A DNA stretch of 9,091 nucleotides, taken from NCBI GenBank assembly GCA_937967705.1, contig CALCJG010000303.1:1-9091 (forward strand), written 5' to 3'. The position numbers and the translations under genes are program-made. Below, piece after piece: positions 1 to 6,583 of this stretch. Position 1 is the first letter of the stretch. The number at the start of each line of letters is the position of its first letter. The DNA is from an uncultured Spirochaetia bacterium (GTDB lineage Bacteria > Spirochaetota > UBA4802 > JAGODF01). Below the pieces are notes generated by a model, which saw nothing but the letters and a program-made list of their open reading frames with translations, was not told the origin of the DNA and did no database searches.

Positions 1-565
1 CTACGGCCAAGGCGTCGGAGGCATCGGCCTGGGCGATCTCGGGGAGGCTGTTGAGCAGGGCCAGGCTCCGGTCATGTACTGTCTGAACGCCCACTTCCAG
101 CCATAATTCGAAGTTCTCCCCGGCATAGGAAGCGATCAGATCCAGGACATCGTCGGGGAGGCAGTCAGGCCTGGTGCCTATCATCATGCCGATGATGTCG
201 GGAAAGGTCACGGCGAGATCATACAGCTCTTTGAGTCTCGATGCAGGTGCATAGGTGTTCGTGAATGCCTGGAAATAGGCGATGTACCTGGTTTCAGCGG
301 AGGATCTCCGGAAGCTGTCCCTGGCGCTCTGCATCTGGGTCAGGATATCACGGGCCGAAGCGCAGGTGGGGGAGGCTGATCCCTCGTCGCTGCAGAAGAG
401 ACAGCCTGAATCGCTGAGGGTTCCATCGCGGTTGGGGCAGGTAAGGCCCGCGCTCACTGGGAGTTTTAAAACCCGGCACTGATATTTTTCCCATAGATAG
501 TCACCGAAAAAATTATAGGGCCGTCCCTGGTTCCGGGCGGGATTAAATCTTTTTCTCCCGTTCAT
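1..565 (-). CDS. yhcC: YhcC-family (TIGR01212-type) radical SAM protein, C-terminal part missing
   Basis: Reading the minus strand from an ATG at 565-563 gives 188 residues that stay open to the window edge, so the C-terminal part is cut off (I expect about 300 residues in this family). Seen: a radical SAM-type cluster of Cys43, Cys55 and Cys58 in the pattern C-x11-C-x2-C, within TCPNRDGT and GCLFC. Further on come YIAYFQAFTNTYAP (94-107), GTRPDCLPDD (130-139) and WLEVGVQTVHD (155-165). From family knowledge, these match the E. coli YhcC group, which carries a [4Fe-4S] cluster and cleaves S-adenosylmethionine. To my knowledge its substrate is not settled. The ATG lies inside the end of the upstream amidase gene, a 23-base overlap, so translation may be coupled. 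I see no clear Shine-Dalgarno before it. The only other upstream start is a TTG at 574, before an in-frame stop. The family call is strong; the cellular role is unknown. Confidence 0.9.
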   Translation of the reverse strand, partial: MNGRKRFNPARNQGRPYNFFGDYLWEKYQCRVLKLPVSAGLTCPNRDGTLSDSGCLFCSDEGSASPTCASARDILTQMQSARDSFRRSSAETRYIAYFQAFTNTYAPASRLKELYDLAVTFPDIIGMMIGTRPDCLPDDVLDLIASYAGENFELWLEVGVQTVHDRSLALLNSLPEIAQADASDALAV

Positions 566-2345
566 GACGGGCAAAGAAGGAGTTGTTAAGGTACTGTTCG
601 TTCTGGTATTTTCGATCGTTCAACTGAACCCTGGTCACCCTCTCGGCCCTCTGGATCGTCAGATCGCTGGTAAATCTCACGAGATAAATCCCGCTGGTAA
701 AGGAAATCTTCCTTTTTTCCTGTTTCCAGGAAACCACCTTTTTCAATTTCCGGCTTCCCTTTCTCTTTACCCAGCGTGTTTCCTTCCTTTTGTATGTAAT
801 TGAGGCGTTTTTCAGGGCTGTCATGATTCGTTCCATGTCCTTCTCGTCAGGATTCATGGCCTTCTTGACGGCCTCTTCCAGATCCTGCCCCCATTCTATG
901 GGAAGGATGAAAGTCCGGCTCATGGGTGCCGGGATGGGACGATAGAGTATGTCCCGCTTCGAAATGTTTCTGGCTCTGGACGGCTTCTCGGCTGCTGCGA
1001 CCTCCCTTGAGGGTTTGTCTTTTCTGGGAGATCCGAAGAGTTCCTGGTATTCCTGTTTGTATTTCAGACACTGTCCGTCGAAATAATCCTTGGTGCGTGT
1101 GAGTCTGATCGCCTTAAGGTAATAAGCACGGGCCAAGGTCATCTTTTTACGGCTCCTGTATTTCTGTGCGGTCTGGTAAAACCTCTCCGCCTTTAGAGCC
1201 CGGTTTTTGATCCTGATGTAATGGTCAATAAAACTCCGGTACCGGGTTTGCCCGTAGAGATCCTTCATTTTGTTGATGATCGCCGCTCCTTTTTTGACAT
1301 CTCCGTCTTCCAGGTAATAGATGGCCATGCGTGAAAGCTTAAAGAGGGACATGCTGTATCTGCGGTTGTTTTTAACAGGGAGCGGTTCCGGTCCGGATAT
1401 ATCAACAGAGAAAATTTCCCGGACGCTTTCCAGCAGCGACTGATACTGGGCTTCGACGATTTTTTTCCTCATCTCGGGGTCTGTCACCAGGGCCTCATCG
1501 CGGGGATTCGATATAAAACCCGTTTCATAGATTATGGAGATGGGAAAATCAATAAAGCAGACGAACCGGTCGTCCGCTACGGTTCCCCGCTGCCAGAAAT
1601 TGGGTTTCATGCCTATGCTCATGAGCCTTCTTTTCAGATCATAGGCATAGTAGCGTGAAAAACCGGTCGTATCCAGCTTGTTGTAAAGGGTCAGGAAACC
1701 CCTCAGTTCCCCCTTGATGAGGGAAAGGTATTTCCTGCCTCTTCTGTCCCGGGTCACATGAATGCCCCGGGTGTTTATCAGGCCCCCGGCTTTTTTATCC
1801 AGCGATACGTTGTTGAGATGTTCGCTGATGATGAAGAGGGCCCTGTTTTTGAAGGCGAGCTTTATGGAATCCGCGAAGGTGATGTCGTAATAGGAATCCG
1901 ATTCCCCCTTCATGCAGGCCATGTGGTCATCCGTGGAGCTGATGCTGATGTGCCGGTTGACGGAAAGAAGCTTGTAAAGGTCACGTACCATCAGGAGGGA
2001 ATAATACTCCTCGGGTTTTCCGGTGCAGCTGTATCGCCCCCCCAGGGGTCCCCGCCATCGGCCGTTTTTCAGCATTCCGTGGGCCGGATCCACATGGATG
2101 ACTATCTTATCCCCCTTTTTAAGGCGCCCCAGCAGATTGCCGTAGGTGTCATCAATGCGCATCAACAGGGCTTTGATATTCTTCAGATCCCGGATGTCCG
2201 TTTCCTCCTCCAGGAAGGTGCGAACCGCTTCCGGCTGTGAGGCAAGGAAGACGACCTCATCGGTCCCTGCGAGGAGTAATGGGGCGTGCAGAAGCAGATG
2301 GATAAAGAGGCATGTAAATAAGAGGGTTTTATAGATAGACTTCAT
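543..2345 (-). CDS. Secreted N-acetylmuramoyl-L-alanine amidase (Amidase_3 type) with long C-terminal extension
   Basis: The product is 600 residues and should cut the amide bond between MurNAc and the stem peptide in the periplasm. Residues 1 to about 26 form a Sec signal peptide (MKS, a Leu-rich core, then LLLAG). The zinc amidase core spans about 80-312. Seen: HVDPAHG (84-90, ligand His89), PEEYY (111-115, one Glu a likely ligand), SEHLNN (174-179, His176) and YETGFISNP (273-281, catalytic Glu274). These fit Amidase_3 zinc ligands and the catalytic Glu. The stretch between His176 and Glu274 is longer than I expect for the family. Residues 330-437 are helical and TPR-like. Residues 440-600 are basic and unrecognised. 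I see no SPOR, LysM or AMIN domain. An in-frame ATG at 2405 adds 20 polar residues before the signal peptide and has no ribosome site; the ATG at 2345 has AGGA eight bases upstream. A run of seven C/G at 2037-2043 lies in the coding region. Confidence 0.88.
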   Translation of the reverse strand: MKSIYKTLLFTCLFIHLLLHAPLLLAGTDEVVFLASQPEAVRTFLEEETDIRDLKNIKALLMRIDDTYGNLLGRLKKGDKIVIHVDPAHGMLKNGRWRGPLGGRYSCTGKPEEYYSLLMVRDLYKLLSVNRHISISSTDDHMACMKGESDSYYDITFADSIKLAFKNRALFIISEHLNNVSLDKKAGGLINTRGIHVTRDRRGRKYLSLIKGELRGFLTLYNKLDTTGFSRYYAYDLKRRLMSIGMKPNFWQRGTVADDRFVCFIDFPISIIYETGFISNPRDEALVTDPEMRKKIVEAQYQSLLESVREIFSVDISGPEPLPVKNNRRYSMSLFKLSRMAIYYLEDGDVKKGAAIINKMKDLYGQTRYRSFIDHYIRIKNRALKAERFYQTAQKYRSRKKMTLARAYYLKAIRLTRTKDYFDGQCLKYKQEYQELFGSPRKDKPSREVAAAEKPSRARNISKRDILYRPIPAPMSRTFILPIEWGQDLEEAVKKAMNPDEKDMERIMTALKNASITYKRKETRWVKRKGSRKLKKVVSWKQEKRKISFTSGIYLVRFTSDLTIQRAERVTRVQLNDRKYQNEQYLNNSFFARHEREKKI

Positions 2346-2353
2346 ATCTTTTA

Positions 2354-2357
2354 TCCT
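2354..2357 (-). promoter_or_regulatory. Shine-Dalgarno that sets the amidase start at 2345
   Basis: On the minus strand AGGA sits eight bases before the ATG at 2345, exactly where the signal peptide begins. The upstream in-frame ATG at 2405 is preceded by a pyrimidine-rich stretch with no purine-rich site. This supports the shorter 600-residue protein. Confidence 0.7.
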
Positions 2358-2451
2358 GATACGATATTCCTTGTATGCTGGAGTCACAGTCACGAAAGGG
2401 TTCATTGGAAAACAGGTATTCGAAGCATATCCATAGACTCCGCCGTCCCGT

Positions 2452-2482
2452 TTGACAACTCTATTATATTTATCGAAATAAT
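2452..2482 (+). promoter_or_regulatory. Candidate sigma70-type promoter for the PilZ gene
   Basis: A perfect -35 TTGACA at 2452-2457 is followed, after a long 19-base spacer, by AATAAT at 2477-2482, which matches the -10 consensus at five of six positions. The start codon lies about 60 bases downstream. The spacer is longer than the usual 17 bases, and the minus-strand TATAAT candidate lies within this spacer, so the two divergent promoters would physically overlap. Confidence 0.4.
2463..2468 (-). promoter_or_regulatory. Candidate -10 element for the amidase/yhcC transcript
   Basis: The minus strand reads a perfect TATAAT here, about 118 bases before the amidase ATG. I find no good -35 hexamer 16-18 bases upstream (the best is CTTTCT-like), so the promoter is only partly supported. 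A second minus-strand possibility is TTGTCA at 2453-2458 followed 17 bases later by the weak -10 TATGGA. The intergenic region must hold some leftward promoter, because the genes on either side of it diverge. Confidence 0.4.
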
Positions 2483-2543
2483 TCCAGAAAGTAATTGATT
2501 TTTTCCCCTAAAAAAGGGATTATTCAGGGAGTAAAAGGGGGGA

Positions 2544-3104
2544 ATGGGGATGATACGACATATCAATTACAATGACCTGTCTGCAGACATCCGAAAGGAA
2601 ATGGAGGGTATCTTCGCAGAGGAGAAGAGCAGGAATCCCGCCCTAACCATGGAGGATGTCATGCTCCTCTGGTTCGAAGAACGCTTCGACCGCTGGATGC
2701 TGGACCATTACGGCAATAAATCCGACAGGGATAAGCGTCTCTTCTTCCGGTTTGACATCGAAATCCCCGTTAAAGTCGTTGAGCGGCTGATCGATTCCGA
2801 ATCCAATGAAGCCGAGGAGATGGACTATGTGGGAACTGTTGTCAATATCAGCAGGGGAGGATTCTATTTCAAATCCAAGGACCCTGTCCATGTCTCCAGC
2901 ATTATAAAAGTCATCATTGACCTCTCAGCCATTGATACGAACCTCTCGGAAGTGGAAGCGCTGGCTATGGTGGTCAGGCTTGATGAGCTGGATAAGAAGA
3001 ATTACGGCATTGGGGTCATGTTCAGCAGCATCTACTGTGATCACCGGGAAAACCTGGATCTCTTCATCTTTCGCAACGTTGCATACCATATCTACAACAG
3101 GTAG
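2544..3104 (+). CDS. PilZ-domain protein, predicted c-di-GMP binder
   Basis: The product is 186 residues, soluble, with no signal peptide. The first 60 residues are helical and charged and match nothing I recognise. The PilZ domain follows. Seen: the RxxxR motif as R65-L-F-F-R69, and the (D/N)xSxxG motif as N101-I-S-R-G-G106. The usual closing strand is GIGVMF (155-160), followed by a helix to the C-terminus. From family knowledge, these two motifs wrap around cyclic di-GMP, so this is probably a cytoplasmic c-di-GMP receptor rather than a degenerate PilZ. Its target is unknown. The gene stands alone on the plus strand, divergent from the amidase and convergent with the lipoprotein operon (7-base gap), so it is its own transcript. 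The start is uncertain by two codons: ATG at 2550 has a better-spaced G-rich site (AAGGGGGG, seven bases away), while ATG at 2544 has GGGAG twelve bases away. Confidence 0.88.
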   Translation: MGMIRHINYNDLSADIRKEMEGIFAEEKSRNPALTMEDVMLLWFEERFDRWMLDHYGNKSDRDKRLFFRFDIEIPVKVVERLIDSESNEAEEMDYVGTVVNISRGGFYFKSKDPVHVSSIIKVIIDLSAIDTNLSEVEALAMVVRLDELDKKNYGIGVMFSSIYCDHRENLDLFIFRNVAYHIYNR

Positions 3105-3111
3105 CGGGATA

Positions 3112-3570
3112 TCAGAGATTGTCCATGTAGGTTTTTAACCCCTTCTTTTTGATTTCAAAGAGATAGACGTTTCTCGTCGGATGCTTGTCCCCCGCCTTGG
3201 CAAAGGAACCGTTCTCCTTTATGAGAAGAAGCATCTGGGCGTTCATGTTGGGGGTCAGGCTCTTGCTCCGTGAGGTCAGGTATCCCCTGAGGGACATGAG
3301 GGCTCTCGTCCGGGCCTTTTCCTCCATGGTGACCATATCCGCCTTTTCCTCCTTCGGCGTAACGATGACGATCCTGTACAGATCGGGAGTGAGGAAACCC
3401 TCTTTTTTGTATTCTTCCGACAGCCCGGCTTCCCCGTTTCCTCCGACAGGTTTTGCCGTGGAATCATCCTTGGTCTGTTTCGTGCAGGAAAATACGAGAA
3501 GGAAAATCCCCATGACGAAGATGGTTGGGAGCAGTGCAATTCCATATCTTTTGTTGTGAAAAAGGTTCAT
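3112..3570 (-). CDS. Small EGFL-type lipoprotein, last gene of the TPR operon
   Basis: The product is 152 residues. A hydrophobic signal segment (about 11-28) ends in LVFSC with Cys29 as the likely lipidated residue. This is a relaxed, spirochaete-like lipobox. A Lys/Gly-rich tether follows (30-50). The folded part contains YKKEGFL (54-60), a beta-type segment YRIVIVTP (65-72), a Lys/Arg/Glu-rich helix (73-100) and a closing strand VYLFEIKKKGL (135-145). The neighbour upstream at 3596-4108 has the same order of elements (EGFL, hydrophobic strand, charged helix, strand, K-x-GL), so the two appear to be diverged paralogues; this one is about 23 residues shorter in the middle. I do not recognise a named family or function. 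It starts 25 bases after its neighbour. Two adjacent Met codons exist; the second (3570) is six bases from GAGG and is chosen over 3573. Confidence 0.8.
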   Translation of the reverse strand: MNLFHNKRYGIALLPTIFVMGIFLLVFSCTKQTKDDSTAKPVGGNGEAGLSEEYKKEGFLTPDLYRIVIVTPKEEKADMVTMEEKARTRALMSLRGYLTSRSKSLTPNMNAQMLLLIKENGSFAKAGDKHPTRNVYLFEIKKKGLKTYMDNL

Positions 3571-3595
3571 CATCCACCTCTTGGTATTGGAATAT

Positions 3596-4108
3596 TTACT
3601 TTTTAGGAATGATTTCCATTCCCTTCAGAAGCATGTCCACTTTTATGGATTCGATATCTTTCTGTAGACCCGGTTTGAATATACGGTATACGATGACTGC
3701 GGAACAGTCCTCCTCGTAATATTCATAAGCGGTTGACCCGTAGCGCAGATACGGATTCAACTCTTCGGCCAGGGTTGCGTAAACGCCGTCCATGTTCAGG
3801 ATCTCTTTCCGATCCTTGATCCCCATCTCTTTAATTCTGCTTACGATGTAGTACTCTGCAAGCATGCCGAGAGTATGAGTGTTTATCCTCTCCTTCGCTT
3901 TCCTGACGGCGCTGTCCCTTTTGGCCACGAGCCCTTTTGCATTTCTGTCGGGCGAGGATTTTATTATAACCTGGAAGTAATTGGCGTCGAGGAAACCCTC
4001 GGTAGTGTAATCGGTCTTCATTTTTTCCGCATCGACCTGTATCACCCTGCAGGACCAGCAGAGTGAAAATAAAAGGATCAGGGCGATGGGCTTCAGGATG
4101 TTTTTCAT
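3596..4108 (-). CDS. EGFL-type lipoprotein, paralogue of its downstream neighbour
   Basis: The product is 170 residues. The signal peptide (1-19) ends in SLCWSC, with Cys20 as the likely lipidation site; Trp at -2 is atypical for a classical lipobox. The mature part contains YTTEGFL (34-40), a strand FQVIIKSSP (45-53), a long charged helix rich in Lys and Arg (55-80), a second helical stretch (85-118) and a strand CSAVIVYRIFKPGL (135-148), ending in basic residues. The layout resembles LPP20/FlgP-like small lipoproteins, where a helix packs on a sheet, but that comparison is only structural impression. It lies 44 bases after the large TPR gene and 25 bases before its paralogue, all on the minus strand. 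The Shine-Dalgarno GGAG is 12 bases from the ATG, rather far. The function is unknown; an envelope partner of the TPR proteins is an inference from position. Confidence 0.82.
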   Translation of the reverse strand: MKNILKPIALILLFSLCWSCRVIQVDAEKMKTDYTTEGFLDANYFQVIIKSSPDRNAKGLVAKRDSAVRKAKERINTHTLGMLAEYYIVSRIKEMGIKDRKEILNMDGVYATLAEELNPYLRYGSTAYEYYEEDCSAVIVYRIFKPGLQKDIESIKVDMLLKGMEIIPKK

Positions 4109-4152
4109 GTCGTCGCTTATCTCCTGCGGATGGCTTTGAAATCCGTGCCGAA

Positions 4153-6570
4153 TTATTCTTTTTTCAGCAGATTGATGATGTCCTGTATCTTGTCGGCATC
4201 GGGATGCCGGGGGTTGATACTCAGCAGCTTCTCAAAATGGTAGATGGCCTTCTGCTTGTCCTTGACCTTGCGGTAATAGATCATCCCCATTTCCTCGTGG
4301 GCCGCAGACAGCTTGTGGTTGATCCCCAGAGCCCGGTCGAAGGAGTTGATGGCATCCTGGTAGCTTCCCTTATCCCGGTATGCCATGCCCAGAAAAAAAT
4401 GGGCCCGGGAATTAAGGGGGGAGATGTTCAGGGCCAGTTTGTATTCCTCTATGGCGTCGTCAAAAAGCCTGGATTCGCGGTAGGCGTTGGCCAGGTTAAA
4501 ATGGGCGTCAAAGGATTTAGGGTCATTGGACGTGGCGCTCCTGTAAGTCTCCACGGCCTTGTCGTAGAGCTTGTTTTTGGAATAGATGCTGCCCAGATTG
4601 ATGTAGGCCCGGGTATACGACGGATTTCTCGATATGGCTTTGGAATAGTTTTCTATGGCGGCATTGTCGTTTCCCATCGCTTCGCTCACCTTCCCCATCT
4701 CGTAATAGGATGCGTAGTCGTCCGCTTTGATGTCCAGCGCCTTTTTGAAAAGGGCCATCGCTTCCGAGTGGTTTTTTCTCTGGGAATGGATGAGGCCCAG
4801 GTTGAAGGTGGCCTGGTAATGGCGGGGGTCGGACCCGATGGTTTTGGTGTAATACTGTATTGCGTTGCTGTAGGATTTCATCTCATGATAGGTCTCCCCT
4901 ATCTTGAAGAGGGTGTCCGGGTTTTTGGGGCGGTACTTCAGGTCCTTCGTAAAATAGTTGAGGGCCTCGTTGTAATTTTTATTCTTAAGATACAGTTCCC
5001 CCAGGGTGAAATAGGCCCGGTCCAGGGAAGGATCCTGTTGAACCGATTTCTTCAGATCGTCGATGGCCCTGGCTTTGTCATTGAGCTTGTAGGAGGTCAA
5101 TCCCCGGGAGTAGAGCGCCTTGGGAAAATGGGGCTGCGCGTTTACGGCCTTGTTGAATGACTTCAGGGCGGAATCGTATTTTTTCTGCTGATAGTAGATC
5201 AGTCCGAGGCGGTAATGGGCGTCGGCATTCTTGGGGTTGGCCATTACGGCCTCGTTGAAGGATTTCTTGGCTTCCTCGTCCATCTTGTTATGGTAATAGA
5301 TACGCCCTTTCCAGTAGTGGGAGTGATCGTCGGTTTTATCAATGTCCGTAGCCTTCTGGTAGGCTTTGAGGGCCTCGCTGTAGGCCTGTTTGGCCCTGTA
5401 CTTGTCTCCCATCTCACGCCACTGGCGGGCATCGGGGTCCGCTTTGTCCTTGTTCTTGTCGCTGGGGTTGGGGCGGGAAATCCCAGGATCGCTCAGGTCA
5501 TCCCCGGCGCGTCCCCCTTTCCCCGCTCCCGGGAGCCTGTCACCCGCCAGATCGGGGGCGCCGATGCCATCTCCCTTGCCATCCCCCTTTCCGGGGCTGC
5601 CGTTCCCTTTGGCGATCTGTTCGTTCTTCTTTTTTAGCATCGCAAGGGCCCGGGCGTATTTTTTGCGTAAATTTTTATCCCGGCTGTTGTAAGCCAGGGC
5701 TTGACGGTAATACTTTACAGCGTTCTCGTAGTCGCCTTCTCCCGTGTGAATATCACCCAGCTTTTCGGCGGAGGGCGCGTCGGTCGGGTCCACGTCGAGG
5801 GCCTTTCGGTAGGAGGCCTTGGCCGCCTCGTGTTTACCCAGAAGGACATTGGAATCTCCCTGTCCTCGATGATAGCGGGCCTTGGTGGGATTGATGGATA
5901 CGGCCTTGTCGAAGGCCGCTTTGGCTTTCTGGTAGTTCCCGGTTTTCAGATTCAGCATGCCTAGATTGTAGTAGCCTTCGGCATCACCGGGATTGGCCTT
6001 GATGCCTTCCTCAATGGACTTCATGGCGCCGGCGGAATCTCCCTTTTTCAGGCGTTGATTGGCTATGTTGCGGTAGCTTTCCTGATCCTTGGGAGCCACC
6101 TTTTTTGCCGCCATGTATTCATTCAGCGCCTTCATGGCCTTGTCCTGGCCGTCATAAACATTGCCTAGGCGGTTATAGGCCCGGGGCAGCTTGGGGTTGA
6201 TCTTTTTGGCGCGGCTGAAAACCTCGATGGCCTTTTCGAAATCCCCTTTCACGGCATAGGCGTGACCCAGCTCTGTCAGGGCTTCGTAGTTGCTGGGATC
6301 GGCCTTGAGAGCCTTCTCGTAATAATCGATGGCCTTGTCGATCTCCCCCATCGCCTTGTAGAGATTGCCGAGCTTGACCATTATCCCGGAATCGTTGGGG
6401 GTATTCTCCAGGAGTTTTTCATAGAGCTCTATCTGCTTGAGGCGCTTGTCGACCACGTCGATGGAATCGCTTTTATGACATATCAGAAAATATCCCCCGA
6501 AGAGGATGAGGAGGGCCAGCGCGCCGATTCCTGCGATCTTCAGATAATTGTTTTCATTGTAAGCGGCCAT
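4153..6570 (-). CDS. Membrane-anchored protein with about 19 TPRs in two arrays
   Basis: The product is 805 residues. One hydrophobic helix (about 11-30) near the N-terminus should act as an uncleaved signal anchor, leaving the rest in the periplasm. Array A (63-300) holds seven TPRs in strict 34-residue register, followed by a capping helix (301-320). A Gly/Asp/Pro/Lys-rich, probably disordered linker runs 321-380. Array B (383-791) holds twelve more TPRs, with typical alternation such as LGxxY near the start and ALxxxP near the end of each repeat. From family knowledge, TPR superhelices bind peptides and assemble complexes; no catalytic domain is visible. The gene starts 11 bases after the preceding TPR gene, with a near-perfect AAAGGAGG five bases from the ATG, and is followed by two lipoproteins. 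A role as envelope assembly scaffold is inferred. It could alternatively be an O-GlcNAc-transferase-like TPR region without its catalytic part, but nothing supports that. Confidence 0.92.
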   Translation of the reverse strand: MAAYNENNYLKIAGIGALALLILFGGYFLICHKSDSIDVVDKRLKQIELYEKLLENTPNDSGIMVKLGNLYKAMGEIDKAIDYYEKALKADPSNYEALTELGHAYAVKGDFEKAIEVFSRAKKINPKLPRAYNRLGNVYDGQDKAMKALNEYMAAKKVAPKDQESYRNIANQRLKKGDSAGAMKSIEEGIKANPGDAEGYYNLGMLNLKTGNYQKAKAAFDKAVSINPTKARYHRGQGDSNVLLGKHEAAKASYRKALDVDPTDAPSAEKLGDIHTGEGDYENAVKYYRQALAYNSRDKNLRKKYARALAMLKKKNEQIAKGNGSPGKGDGKGDGIGAPDLAGDRLPGAGKGGRAGDDLSDPGISRPNPSDKNKDKADPDARQWREMGDKYRAKQAYSEALKAYQKATDIDKTDDHSHYWKGRIYYHNKMDEEAKKSFNEAVMANPKNADAHYRLGLIYYQQKKYDSALKSFNKAVNAQPHFPKALYSRGLTSYKLNDKARAIDDLKKSVQQDPSLDRAYFTLGELYLKNKNYNEALNYFTKDLKYRPKNPDTLFKIGETYHEMKSYSNAIQYYTKTIGSDPRHYQATFNLGLIHSQRKNHSEAMALFKKALDIKADDYASYYEMGKVSEAMGNDNAAIENYSKAISRNPSYTRAYINLGSIYSKNKLYDKAVETYRSATSNDPKSFDAHFNLANAYRESRLFDDAIEEYKLALNISPLNSRAHFFLGMAYRDKGSYQDAINSFDRALGINHKLSAAHEEMGMIYYRKVKDKQKAIYHFEKLLSINPRHPDADKIQDIINLLKKE
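5431..5610 (-). other. Low-complexity Gly/Asp/Pro linker between the two TPR arrays
   Basis: These bases encode residues 321-380 of the large TPR protein. Gly, Asp, Lys and Pro dominate, with short repeats such as GKGDGKGDGIG. It breaks the 34-residue TPR register, separating seven repeats from twelve. It probably forms a flexible hinge between two superhelices. Confidence 0.8.
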
Positions 6571-6575
6571 CCGAT

Positions 6576-6583
6576 CCTCCTTT
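6576..6583 (-). promoter_or_regulatory. Strong Shine-Dalgarno of the large TPR gene overlapping the previous stop
   Basis: The minus strand reads AAAGGAGG, five bases before the ATG at 6570, and its first two A residues lie inside the TAA stop (6584-6582) of the upstream gene. Terminating ribosomes would sit on this site, so the two genes are probably translationally coupled. Confidence 0.85.

Noticed and set aside
282..482. A 66-codon open frame on the plus strand at the left edge
   Set aside because: It is antisense to the radical SAM gene, whose Cys motif and family signatures are clear on the minus strand.
1758..2240. A 160-codon open frame on the plus strand
   Set aside because: It is the complement of the amidase catalytic core, whose zinc motifs prove the other strand is coding.
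2346..2405. An N-terminal extension of the amidase from the ATG at 2405
   Set aside because: It would bury the signal peptide behind 20 polar residues and lacks a ribosome site, whereas the ATG at 2345 has both features.
2501..2520. An oligo-T/oligo-A stretch with CCCC and GGG as a terminator hairpin
   Set aside because: Only a 4-base stem can form and the A/T runs are arranged as adjacent tracts, not as a stem followed by a U-tract. No gene ends nearby.
3105..3111. A bidirectional terminator between the convergent PilZ and lipoprotein genes
   Set aside because: Only seven bases separate the genes and I find no stable hairpin with T-tracts in or around the gap.
4063..5160. A 365-codon open frame on the plus strand
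   Set aside because: It lies entirely antisense to the TPR gene and the neighbouring lipoprotein. Its translation is a low-complexity Val/Gly/Leu-rich string without domain features, as expected from the complement of repetitive TPR codons.
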